Counted from the first letter of the stretch, positions 1 to 7,068 are shown. The stretch: DNA of 8,290 nt from Planktothrix sp. UBA8402 (GCA_003456035.1 DMPJ01000234.1:1-8290), one strand, 5' to 3'. Numbers and translations: made by a program. Notes: a model not told the origin generated them from the sequence alone.

Positions 1-1
1 G

Positions 2-754
2 ACTGATGATTTTGAGAATTTATTGGTTAAGGGGGGAACTGATGGTTTATCATCTTGGATTCATGATCATGGGATAGGAATGGGACAATTATATGGTGAT
101 TCATCGGATATGAGTTATCAAGTGATAGAAAGGATGGCGATGCTTCCTCCTGTTAATATTGTTCCTGGAAATTATCAGTTAGAAGCAATTTATTTGAATC
201 GGAAAACGGGGGAAAATTATAAAATTGAAACTCCTAATATTAGCTTAAAAATTGATCCTAAAGCTATTCCTGTAGCCGCGCCAGAGTTAGATTTAGTTAC
301 GCAGTTAAGAACATTATCAGTGAATTTACCTAAAGGAATTAATGGTTTAGATCCGGTTTTTGCGGAGGTGGGGCGAATTAATCAATATGATCCGACTCAA
401 GACTATCTTATTCAGGCGGAAAAGGCTTTAGAATATCGTTTAAAACAGGAGCCTAACCGATTGGATTTAGCCTATAATTTAGGTTTGGCGAATGTTTTAC
501 AACAGGATGCAAAAGGAGCGATCGCGGCTTTAAAAATAGTGACTCAACTTGATAGTAAAAACCCGAATGCTCATGCTTATTTAGCGTTTGTTTATCTGTA
601 TAATTTACAGCCAAAATTAGCCCAGCAGGCGTTAAAACCCGCCTTAGAGTTAAAACCAAATCAACCGGAATATCAACTTTTAAAAGGGGTTGCTCAATTG
701 ATGCAGGGGGATGTTATTCAAACTTGGAAGAATTTACAAGTTTTGTTTAAATAA
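2..754 (+). CDS. Tetratricopeptide-repeat protein, C-terminal part (5' end outside window)
   Basis: The reading frame is open back to the first bases of the window (codons ACT GAT GAT TTT GAG AAT TTA precede the first possible TTG start at 23), so the gene almost certainly begins upstream and only its last 250 or so codons are seen. Counting from the TTG as residue 1, residues about 1-80 look like a beta-rich region (including LPPVNIVPGNYQLEAIYLNR) and end in a DP-rich linker. Residues about 127-243 are helical with TPR-like spacing: one unit near 144-177 (LAYNLGLANVL, then AIAAL), one near 180-213 (AHAYLAFVYLY, ending LELKPNQPE), and a partial third to the end. TPRs mediate protein-protein contacts. 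In cyanobacteria such tails can follow membrane or glycosyltransferase domains, but the missing N-terminus prevents a functional call. A HIP1 octamer lies inside at 518-525. The gene converges on the pentapeptide gene. Confidence 0.8.
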   Translation, partial: TDDFENLLVKGGTDGLSSWIHDHGIGMGQLYGDSSDMSYQVIERMAMLPPVNIVPGNYQLEAIYLNRKTGENYKIETPNISLKIDPKAIPVAAPELDLVTQLRTLSVNLPKGINGLDPVFAEVGRINQYDPTQDYLIQAEKALEYRLKQEPNRLDLAYNLGLANVLQQDAKGAIAALKIVTQLDSKNPNAHAYLAFVYLYNLQPKLAQQALKPALELKPNQPEYQLLKGVAQLMQGDVIQTWKNLQVLFK

Positions 755-816
755 AAGCGAGGAAGATAGGCGTGGTTTTCTCCTTATTTAAGGCGTGTTG
801 ATATTTTTTGAAAGGA

Positions 817-841
817 GGTGCGTGCGCGGAGCTTACGCACC
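817..841. repeat. GGTGCGT/ACGCACC hairpin between convergent genes
   Basis: The arms GGTGCGT (817-823) and ACGCACC (835-841) are perfect 7-base inverted repeats around an 11-base centre that can add a G-T pair and two G-C pairs. The element sits between the 3' ends of two convergent genes, so it could stop transcription from both sides, although neither strand has a clear U-run after the stem. The flank CCCTAC means the minus strand reads GTAGGGTGCGTAAGC. From memory, GTAGGGTGCGT-type hairpins are widely dispersed between cyanobacterial genes, which makes a mobile or REP-like repeat the likelier identity. Confidence 0.6.
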
Positions 842-850
842 CTACAAATA

Positions 851-1648
851 CTAATCTAATATGGCACCTCGCTGTTTGAGGTTAAGTTTAGCTTCGGTAG
901 AGAGTCCTACCACACCGATAAATTTAGCATTTTCAACAATAGCATCAGTGAGATAAATACCACTTAAATTAGAACCGCTTAAATCAGCATAACTTAAATT
1001 AGCTTTGGTTAAATTGGCTCCTATTAAGTTAGTATCTTTTAAATCTATATAACTTAAATCTCGTTCAATACCGCCTTGGGTGACAATTTCTTGAACTAGC
1101 CGCCATTTGTCACTAATTTGGGTGGTTTCATCAATTAAAGTCCCACTTAAATTTGCACCTCTGAGATCCGCTCCCAAGAGATTAGCACTGGTGAGATCTG
1201 CGCCAATTAAATTAACCCCGTTGAGATTAGAGTTGGTTAAAATTGCCCTGGTCAGATTAGCATTAATTAATTTAACATTGGAGAGATTAGCACCTGTTAA
1301 GTTGGCACCAATTAGTTTAGTATAAATTAAATTGGCTCCACTTAAATAGGTATTAATTAAGTGGGCACGGTTGAGATAAGCACCGACTAATTTAGCACCA
1401 TTTAGATAGGCGCGGCTCAGATCTGAACCACTTAAATCAGCACCACTTAAATTAGCATTAATTAGGTTAACCCCGGTTAAATCAGCTTCGCTTAAATCAG
1501 CTTCTTGTAAGTCGGCATTAATTAGATTTGCACCGCTTAAATCTACACTACTCAAATCAACTCGATTCAGTTGAATCCCAATTAAAATAGCGCCACGAAA
1601 ATCCCTTTCTCCGTGAGTATACTTTTCCAGTAATTGTTTAATATCCAT
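851..1648 (-). CDS. Pentapeptide-repeat protein with an interrupted right-handed beta-helix
   Basis: This 265-residue protein starts at an ATG (1646-1648) with the short N-terminal helix MDIKQLLEKYTHGERDFRGA, a form common in cyanobacterial members. From residue 17 to 171 there are 31 uninterrupted pentapeptides of the A(D/N)LXX type (for example LSGAN, LINAD, LTGAN), enough for nearly eight four-sided coils. A non-repeat linker at 172-197 (containing ISDKWRLVQEIV) is followed by ten more pentapeptides (198-247) and a capping tail ending LKQRGAILD. No signal peptide or membrane segment is seen, so a cytoplasmic location is likely. Such proteins form stiff helices. A few (MfpA, Qnr) mimic DNA and bind gyrase, but most have no known role and nothing here argues for gyrase. 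The gene lies 57 bases downstream of the methyltransferase gene on the same strand, which is compatible with an operon. Confidence 0.9.
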   Translation of the reverse strand: MDIKQLLEKYTHGERDFRGAILIGIQLNRVDLSSVDLSGANLINADLQEADLSEADLTGVNLINANLSGADLSGSDLSRAYLNGAKLVGAYLNRAHLINTYLSGANLIYTKLIGANLTGANLSNVKLINANLTRAILTNSNLNGVNLIGADLTSANLLGADLRGANLSGTLIDETTQISDKWRLVQEIVTQGGIERDLSYIDLKDTNLIGANLTKANLSYADLSGSNLSGIYLTDAIVENAKFIGVVGLSTEAKLNLKQRGAILD

Positions 1649-1705
1649 TGTTTAATGTTTTACCTAATTCGTGTTACCCTGACTCGAAACTAAATTGACT
1701 ACTGA

Positions 1706-4123
1706 TCACAGGATATCCCTAGGGTCAGAAGACTGTAATTTTTGGCGATTCCGACGAGCAGAGCGCAATAATTTAACCCGATAAGGATCAGCATCAGTAC
1801 GCCAGTAGACACGATAACCCCTGATTTCTGCACAATGGTCTTCTAAACATTTTAACCAATTCAGGCGCGTTTGAATCAATTTAAAGTTATCTAATAGTCC
1901 CCATTTTTCCTCTTGGTCGGTGAGTTTTACCAACTGTTGATAGTGGGGATACTCCGGGGTGACTAAGGTGTGTTTGCAATGCAAAATTGGGGGATTTGGG
2001 CCATCATAAGTTTGATAGCTGACATGAAGATCCCGCAGGTCAATTTGCATACAGTTACTTAGGGTTGGATGGGTTTCGAGATCAAAATTTGGGGAAAATA
2101 AATAGGAAATTTTGGGAGTTTTGATATGAAACTTAATTAAGTTTGCCCCTTCAGGACGACCCAGAGTTTGACTAGCACATCCTTCATAGAGTCGCAGTAA
2201 TGGAGAAAGTTTTTCCAGTGCCCAAATATGAATCCAGAGGGAATTTGCTCGTTTTTGACCGACCGCGCTATGCTGACAATGGTTGGCAATAATTTTAGGA
2301 TCACCAAGAGTATATAACATTAAATCTGCTAAATCACTAGATTTTCTATAACTACCGAATAAACCTTTTAGATCATTTTTCATGGCTGCTGAAAGTTGGA
2401 ATAGTTTAGGACGACGGCTAAATTGAGTTAAGGCAATATATACCAGTAAATCTTGACGGCGTTGATCGGCGATCGCATCCCATTCCTGGGGATTTGTGAC
2501 TTGTAAAATCACTTGAAATGCTCGTTTAAGACTACCAAATTCTTGTTTAATTTGTTCGGTTTCTGAAAGTTCGGTATCTACTGGTAAACGACCGCGATCG
2601 CTGATAAATTGAATTAAAGGTTGGAGTAATTCTTGATAATCTTCAAACCGTTTAACGTTTAAACGTACCTGGGGAGATGTTAACCGGGATCGGAAACGAG
2701 AAGCTCGAAATTTTTCCGATTCGGTTTCATCTCTAAAAATAATATAAATCCCTAAATCTAAAGGAATTGCATCAACAGTTAAAACCTGATCAATATAAAC
2801 TTTTAGTTCTTCCTGTTGATAATATTTTTGAAAGGTATTGCGGCTAGTAATTACCCCATCTCCATAAACCATGATCCCTTTTTCTTGAGCATCTACTAAT
2901 ACTTGTGCTGCTACAATTAATACTTTTTGGGCTAAATTCCAGGCTTGAATTAAGGCTTCCCGTCGTTCATTTTGACATTCAATGACGTTAATTACATATC
3001 CTAAATTAACAATATCGGATTCTACCCGGGGGGTATGGGGAGAATAATAAGGGTCCCATCCGCTCCCTGTATACCCCTGTTCTGCTAATCTTTGAATATC
3101 TCCACCATATCCACAACCATAATCAAAAAAACTGCGATCTTCTTGAAACACTTCTGCTTCCAAAGCTAAACGCACCGGACGGGATAAACTTTTACGCGGA
3201 ATAGCGGCGCGATGGCGTTCAATTTTTGGTGAAAACTGTAAAGAATTATCGGAATTAAATTCTGTTAAATTATTCGTAAGCTCTGAAATTTTGAACACTC
3301 GATGATCATGAATTTCTACTCCATATTTATCTAAATGTTGTTGCCAACCTTTGCGAGTTCCAATAGTTCTATATAGACGAGTTTCTGAGTTGATAAATTC
3401 CTGATCAGATGAAGTTTTAGGAGTTGATAATAATCCTAATCGTTCTTCTGTTTGGGTGAGTTGGCTAAATTTTTGATAATCGGGATAATTGGGGGTGACA
3501 AAGGTTTCTTTTCTATGTAGAATTGGAGGATTATCACTATTAGAATAATCCATAATATTAACTTGTCCGGTTTTAACATTAACTTGAAAACTGGCTGTTA
3601 AGGCGGGATGGGGATCTTGATCAAAATCGGGATAAAATAAATAAGAAATAACCGATTGATTGGTATGAAATTTAATTAGGGTAAAAAGTTTTGATGGGGG
3701 TAAATAAAAACGGCTTAATTGTTCATATATTCTTAATATAATATTGAGTTCAGGTAAGGCTGAACAATGTATATATAAAGCATTAGGTAGTTTTTTACCC
3801 AGACAACTTTGCTGGCAATATTGAGTTATAGTATTCAGGTTTTGAACCGTTAGTAATAATTGATTAACCAACATACAAGTCTGTTGATAACTGCCAAAAT
3901 AGTTAGAAATTTGCCGTTGAATTTCCGGGGAAAAATCCTTCAGACATTTCAGACGGGGGGGAACTTGTCGTTGTAGAGCTTGTCCGACTAGAAACATCAG
4001 CAAATCATTCCCAACGGGTAGATCACAGTTGGGGGGATTCTGTTGAGTTAAAACCTGGGAAGTGGTAAGAGATTCGCCAGAGTAACTCGGCGGAGGAAAA
4101 ACAAGATGAGGACTATTACTCAT
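1706..4123 (-). CDS. DNA phosphorothioation-associated putative methyltransferase with duplicated flanking domain
   Basis: I recognise this as the family annotated 'DNA phosphorothioation-associated putative methyltransferase' (TIGR04096), by the string HRAAIPRKSLSRPVRLALEA (304-323) followed by a class I SAM-binding core: motif I FFDYGCGYGGD (332-342, D334-x-G336-x-G338-x-G340), the acidic residue after strand 2 in GWDPYY (355-360), and NLGYVINVIE (373-382). No (N/D)PPY motif of amino-methylating DNA methylases follows the core, so substrate and activity are unproven. The core and its tail (about 300-550) are flanked by two related domains, at 39-278 and 557-775, sharing HC/YCQ-S--G-K, LIKFH, ISYLF-P-FD, NPPILH-K-T-VTP-YP-YQ and EE--GLL. 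The C-terminus (781-805) is rich in Arg and Lys. The start ATG (4121-4123) has only a weak GGGG-type ribosome site. The gene is divergent from PBP2. No dnd genes occur in the window. Confidence 0.85.
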   Translation of the reverse strand: MSNSPHLVFPPPSYSGESLTTSQVLTQQNPPNCDLPVGNDLLMFLVGQALQRQVPPRLKCLKDFSPEIQRQISNYFGSYQQTCMLVNQLLLTVQNLNTITQYCQQSCLGKKLPNALYIHCSALPELNIILRIYEQLSRFYLPPSKLFTLIKFHTNQSVISYLFYPDFDQDPHPALTASFQVNVKTGQVNIMDYSNSDNPPILHRKETFVTPNYPDYQKFSQLTQTEERLGLLSTPKTSSDQEFINSETRLYRTIGTRKGWQQHLDKYGVEIHDHRVFKISELTNNLTEFNSDNSLQFSPKIERHRAAIPRKSLSRPVRLALEAEVFQEDRSFFDYGCGYGGDIQRLAEQGYTGSGWDPYYSPHTPRVESDIVNLGYVINVIECQNERREALIQAWNLAQKVLIVAAQVLVDAQEKGIMVYGDGVITSRNTFQKYYQQEELKVYIDQVLTVDAIPLDLGIYIIFRDETESEKFRASRFRSRLTSPQVRLNVKRFEDYQELLQPLIQFISDRGRLPVDTELSETEQIKQEFGSLKRAFQVILQVTNPQEWDAIADQRRQDLLVYIALTQFSRRPKLFQLSAAMKNDLKGLFGSYRKSSDLADLMLYTLGDPKIIANHCQHSAVGQKRANSLWIHIWALEKLSPLLRLYEGCASQTLGRPEGANLIKFHIKTPKISYLFSPNFDLETHPTLSNCMQIDLRDLHVSYQTYDGPNPPILHCKHTLVTPEYPHYQQLVKLTDQEEKWGLLDNFKLIQTRLNWLKCLEDHCAEIRGYRVYWRTDADPYRVKLLRSARRNRQKLQSSDPRDIL
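1799..2455 (-). repeat. Second copy (B) of the duplicated domain in the putative methyltransferase
   Basis: This encodes residues 557-775. It aligns over its length with copy A (residues 39-278). In the block QYCQQSCLGKKLPNALYIHC... versus NHCQHSAVGQKRANSLWIHI... 16 of 35 positions are identical by my count, and in the block beginning LIKFH about 41 of 83 are. Copy B lacks the insertion near 233-253 of copy A. The DNA itself is well diverged, so the duplication is old. Confidence 0.85.
3290..4009 (-). repeat. First copy (A) of the duplicated domain in the putative methyltransferase
   Basis: This encodes residues 39-278, ahead of the SAM-binding core. It shares with copy B the sequence landmarks NDLL/QDLL, FGSY, C-Q-S--G-K, LIKFH, ISYLF, NPPILH, VTP-YP-YQ and GLL, and a terminal E(I)-(H/G)-(H/Y)RV segment. 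The function of this domain is unknown to me. Its conserved Cys and His residues (C103, H119, H153, H172, H203) could be structural, catalytic or metal-binding, which the sequence cannot decide. Confidence 0.8.
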
Positions 4124-4227
4124 TCATCTGACCCCAATTAAAAGGTAGCAGTTTGTTCTGATTTTAAAGCAAGAAACAGGAATTAAGAATTAAGAATAAT
4201 GAAGTTTAACCTAAGAATTTATCAACT
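4124..4227. promoter_or_regulatory. Divergent intergenic region, presumed promoters of methyltransferase and PBP2 genes
   Basis: This is the only space between two head-to-head genes, so promoters for both are expected here. I see no convincing -35/-10 pair on either strand: AT-rich hexamers such as TAAAAT occur on the minus strand but without a good -35. No strong Shine-Dalgarno sequence precedes either start. For PBP2 an in-frame TAA at 4207-4209 fixes the ATG at 4228 as the first start. Confidence 0.4.
4181..4201. repeat. Short AATTAAG heptanucleotide tandem repeat
   Basis: Two exact AATTAAG units (4181-4187, 4188-4194) and a decayed third, AATAATG (4195-4201), lie in the 104-base divergent gap between the putative methyltransferase and PBP2. 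Short tandem heptanucleotide repeats between genes are characteristic of filamentous cyanobacteria. The copy falls where the promoters of both genes should be. Confidence 0.6.
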
Positions 4228-6030
4228 ATGGCTAACGAATCTCTGTTTCCGTCTAAATCTCCTTATGTGACAATTCCAGCACAACAAAACTCAATTATCC
4301 AACGCCGTCGCTTTCATAAAGGGGTAATTTTATTATTATTAATCGGTATTTGTTTTGGCGGTTTAGGAATTAAACTGGCACAGCTACAATTAATCCAGGG
4401 AGAAAATAATCGGATGCGGGCTGAAAATAATCGTTTACGTCTAATTCCTGTGGCGGCTAAACGAGGTCAAATTTTAGACCGAAAAGGGGATTTATTAGCG
4501 GGAAGTCAACTATCTCGTTCTGTATATTTATGGCCCCAAGAACAGTCTCCTGAACAATGGAAAATCACGGCGAAACAACTCGATTCTATTTTAAATGTTC
4601 CCGCTTCTGAAATTATTCACAAATTAGAAAAAACTGGATATCGATCTCGAATTCCAGTTAGAATTAGTCCTAATCTTTCTGCTAAAATGTTTATTGGTTT
4701 AGCGGAGAAAGTGGAAAATTTACGCGGTGTTGAAGTGCGGGGAGAATCTCGACGCAGTTATCCCAATGGAACATTAGCCGCTCATATTTTAGGCTATATT
4801 GGAGAGGCGACATCGGAAGAATTAACCGCAAATCCTAATTATCCGATGGGAATGATGGTTGGAAAAATGGGAGTTGAAAAATTAGTAAATTCCCAAATAG
4901 AAGGAGTTTGGGGAAATAGATTAATTGAAGTCGATGCTAAAGGTGAGGAAATTCAAGAGTTAGGTCTGCAACCTCCCCAAACAGGTAAATCTATTCAGTT
5001 AACTTTAGATTTAACTTTACAAAAAATAGCCGAAAAATCTTTAGCAAATCGTCGGGGTGCAGTGGTAGTTTTAGATGTTAAAACCGGAGCTATTTTAGCT
5101 TTAGCTAGTGGGCCGACTTTTAATCCTAATATATTCACAAATCAGGTCACAAATCAAGACTGGAAACAACTACAAAGCACTGCACAACCTTTATTAAATC
5201 GAGCTTTACAGGGATATCCCCCAGGTAGTACATTTAAGATTGTTACCACGACAGCCGGAATTGAATCGGGGAAATTTTCAATTAACTCTAAACTCGCCAC
5301 TTCTTCATCCATTAAAATTGGTGGTATTTCCTTTAATGAACATGGAAACGGTTATGGTGTGATTGGATTTAAAGAGGCTTTAGCTTTTAGTAGTAATACA
5401 TTTTTCTATCAGGTTGGGGTGAAAACTGGGCCGGAAAATATTGCCAAATGGGGCAAAGAATTAGGAACTGCCGGGACAATTAATTTGGATTTATTGGGGT
5501 TAGATGGGGCAAATTATGGGCAAATTCCTACTCCTAAAGAGAAAGAAAAATTATATGACGAACCTTGGTATATTGGGGATACGGTGACGATGGCAATTGG
5601 TCAAGGTTTGGTCTTAGTTACCCCGTTAGAATTAGCAGTAATGGTTTCTACGGTGGCAAATAGTGGTTGGCGAGTTCAGCCTCATTTATTAATATCTCAA
5701 ACCAATACAATAGAAACAAAACCGATTAAAACTAAGATTTCTGCATCTACTCTGAATCTGATTCGGGCTGGGTTAATTGATGTGGTTAAAAAAGGAACCG
5801 GACGGGGTTTAAATGATGGCTCAATTCCTTTAACTGGAGGGAAAACCGGAACCGTTGAAATCCCTGGACAGCCTGATAATGCTATGTATGTGGGGTTTGG
5901 GCCAGCAAATAAACCGGAAATTGCGATCGCCGTTGTCGTGGAAGCCGGAGGATATGGGGCGGTTTCTGCGGCTCCGATTGCTCACGACATTTTTAAAGCT
6001 TATTTTAGCAGTTATAACAACCCTAAATAG
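4228..6030 (+). CDS. mrdA: Penicillin-binding protein 2 (class B, peptidoglycan D,D-transpeptidase)
   Basis: This 600-residue protein has the full class B PBP layout: a short cytoplasmic basic stretch (RRRFHK), one membrane anchor at about 32-50, the start of the PBP dimerisation domain at RGQILDRKGDLLA (79-91), and a transpeptidase domain from about 275. The three catalytic motifs are intact: S334-T-F-K337 within YPPGSTFK, S388-S-N390, and K539-T-G541. Spacing and length fit PBP2 (MrdA), the enzyme that crosslinks side-wall peptidoglycan with the elongation machinery (RodA/MreB); FtsI-type proteins are the main alternative. It should act on the periplasmic side of the plasma membrane. No partner such as rodA or mreB is adjacent. 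A stop at 4207-4209 fixes the first ATG. A HIP1 octamer lies within at 5923-5930. I see no sign of truncation or lost residues. Confidence 0.93.
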   Translation: MANESLFPSKSPYVTIPAQQNSIIQRRRFHKGVILLLLIGICFGGLGIKLAQLQLIQGENNRMRAENNRLRLIPVAAKRGQILDRKGDLLAGSQLSRSVYLWPQEQSPEQWKITAKQLDSILNVPASEIIHKLEKTGYRSRIPVRISPNLSAKMFIGLAEKVENLRGVEVRGESRRSYPNGTLAAHILGYIGEATSEELTANPNYPMGMMVGKMGVEKLVNSQIEGVWGNRLIEVDAKGEEIQELGLQPPQTGKSIQLTLDLTLQKIAEKSLANRRGAVVVLDVKTGAILALASGPTFNPNIFTNQVTNQDWKQLQSTAQPLLNRALQGYPPGSTFKIVTTTAGIESGKFSINSKLATSSSIKIGGISFNEHGNGYGVIGFKEALAFSSNTFFYQVGVKTGPENIAKWGKELGTAGTINLDLLGLDGANYGQIPTPKEKEKLYDEPWYIGDTVTMAIGQGLVLVTPLELAVMVSTVANSGWRVQPHLLISQTNTIETKPIKTKISASTLNLIRAGLIDVVKKGTGRGLNDGSIPLTGGKTGTVEIPGQPDNAMYVGFGPANKPEIAIAVVVEAGGYGAVSAAPIAHDIFKAYFSSYNNPK

Positions 6031-6052
6031 GTGGTAATATTTGATCAGATGT

Positions 6053-6074
6053 AGTGCGAGCGTCCTCGCTCACT
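6053..6074. repeat. AGTGCGAGCG/CGCTCACT hairpin repeat
   Basis: A stem forms from AGTG (6053-6056) with CACT (6071-6074) and AGCG (6059-6062) with CGCT (6067-6070), with a two-base CG bulge and a TCCT loop. It lies 22 bases after the PBP2 stop codon. No U-run follows, so a classical terminator is doubtful. From memory, TAGTGCGAGCGTC-type sequences are dispersed intergenic repeats in cyanobacteria; that cannot be tested from a single copy. Confidence 0.5.
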
Positions 6075-6081
6075 GGGACTA

Positions 6082-6087
6082 TATAAT
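6082..6087 (+). promoter_or_regulatory. Candidate -10 element for the metallophosphoesterase gene
   Basis: There is a perfect TATAAT ending 21 bases before the ATG at 6109. No -35-like hexamer stands 16-18 bases upstream, because that position falls in the hairpin repeat, and there is no TG extension. The call rests on the -10 match and its placement only. Confidence 0.35.
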
Positions 6088-6108
6088 TAGTTAATTTACT
6101 CTTAACTT

Positions 6109-7026
6109 ATGTCATTAAACAGACGTCAATTTCTATTGTTAACGGGTCTGAGTGCTGCTGGTTTTATCGGATTAGGAACTATTCAAAAAATTCTGAGCAT
6201 TCCTGAAATTTCTGATCAGAAAATTAGCCTGGGAGATCCGGCGATCGCATCTATTCCTAATGATAAACCCCTATTTCGTTTTGTCGCCATTGGAGATACA
6301 GGAACCGGAGATACAGGACAATATGATGTCGCCAATGCTATGGTTCGCTATCATCAAGACCATCCTTTTCAAGTGGTAACTTTACTCGGAGATAATATTT
6401 ATACCAATGGTGAAATTGAAAGAGTTAATGCTGTTTTTGAGAAACCATATCAATCCTTAATTAAACAAAAAGTTAAATTTTATGCCTGTTTAGGCAACCA
6501 TGATATTAGAACAGAAAATGGTAATCGACAGGTGACTTATCCTTTATTTAATATGACTGGTCGTTACTATACTTTTAAATATGATCCAGTACAATTTTTT
6601 GTTTTAGATGCTAATAATAATGCTGACTGGGAAAAACAAATGCCTTGGTTAGAAGACCAATTAAAACGCAGTCAAACCCCTTGGAAAATAGTTTATAGTC
6701 ATTATCCTATGTATTCCTCTGGGTCACATGGTGCGAACTCAGAATTGACTGATCGCTTAACTCCTTTATTTAAAAAATATGGGGTTCAACTTTATATGAA
6801 TGGTCATGAACATAATTATGAACGCACCAAACCTATTGATGGTACAACTTATTTGGTCAATGGTAATGGCGGGGCAAATATTCGTCCCGTAGGAAGTTCA
6901 AAGTGGACAGCAACTGCCGCCTCAACCTTGGGATTTACGGCAATTGAAGTTTATGCTGATCAAATGATTATTCAGGCAATTGATACTAAAAATCAAGTCT
7001 TTGATCACGGAATTATTCGTCTATAA
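6109..7026 (+). CDS. Tat-exported metallophosphoesterase, purple acid phosphatase (TRAP-like) type
   Basis: This 305-residue protein begins with a twin-arginine signal, MSLNRRQFLL (R5-R6), and a hydrophobic stretch to about residue 25, so it is probably folded in the cytoplasm and exported by Tat. A possible AIA cleavage site at 45-47 is rather distant. The body is a calcineurin-like phosphoesterase with all expected motifs: GDTG (62-65), GDNIY (94-98), GNHD (129-132), SHYP (197-200) and GHEHNYER (232-239). The ligand set D63, D95, Y98, N130, H198, H233, H235 matches the seven residues of the dinuclear centre in tartrate-resistant acid phosphatases, including the tyrosine that makes them purple. 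The substrate is probably an extracellular phosphate ester. A stop at 6103-6105 fixes the ATG. No Shine-Dalgarno sequence is obvious. The gap of 78 bases after PBP2 contains a hairpin and a -10 hexamer, so it is probably transcribed separately. Confidence 0.9.
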   Translation: MSLNRRQFLLLTGLSAAGFIGLGTIQKILSIPEISDQKISLGDPAIASIPNDKPLFRFVAIGDTGTGDTGQYDVANAMVRYHQDHPFQVVTLLGDNIYTNGEIERVNAVFEKPYQSLIKQKVKFYACLGNHDIRTENGNRQVTYPLFNMTGRYYTFKYDPVQFFVLDANNNADWEKQMPWLEDQLKRSQTPWKIVYSHYPMYSSGSHGANSELTDRLTPLFKKYGVQLYMNGHEHNYERTKPIDGTTYLVNGNGGANIRPVGSSKWTATAASTLGFTAIEVYADQMIIQAIDTKNQVFDHGIIRL

Positions 7027-7059
7027 ATGCTCAAAACTGATTTATACTTGTTGTATCCA

Positions 7060-7068
7060 TGATATAAT
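7060..7068 (+). promoter_or_regulatory. Extended -10 promoter of the adenine methyltransferase gene
   Basis: TGATATAAT is a perfect extended -10 element (TGn plus TATAAT at 7063-7068). A -35 is weak at best (TTTATA at 7041-7046, 16-base spacer), as is usual for extended -10 promoters. Initiation near 7075 would give an untranslated leader of about 18 bases that still holds the TAAGGA ribosome site at 7076-7081. Confidence 0.6.

Noticed and set aside
23..25. TTG as the start of the first gene
   Set aside because: The frame is open to the window edge and no ribosome site precedes the TTG, so the real start is upstream of the window.
453..659. 68-codon minus-strand frame
   Set aside because: It overlaps the TPR coding region, whose plus-strand reading is clearly the real one.
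1107..1325. 72-codon plus-strand frame rich in LAPVKLAP-like repeats
   Set aside because: It is the antisense reading of the pentapeptide repeats; the 15-base periodicity creates regular-looking peptides in other frames.
851..1648. Tandem DNA repeat array or CRISPR-like array
   Set aside because: The regular 15-base pattern is explained by pentapeptide codons; there are no conserved repeats separated by unique spacers.
5855..6037. 60-codon plus-strand frame at the end of the PBP2 gene
   Set aside because: It is an out-of-frame reading of the KTG region of PBP2.
6211..6220. Perfect palindrome TCTGATCAGA
   Set aside because: It lies inside the phosphoesterase coding sequence, has no partner copy or promoter nearby, and is short enough to be chance.
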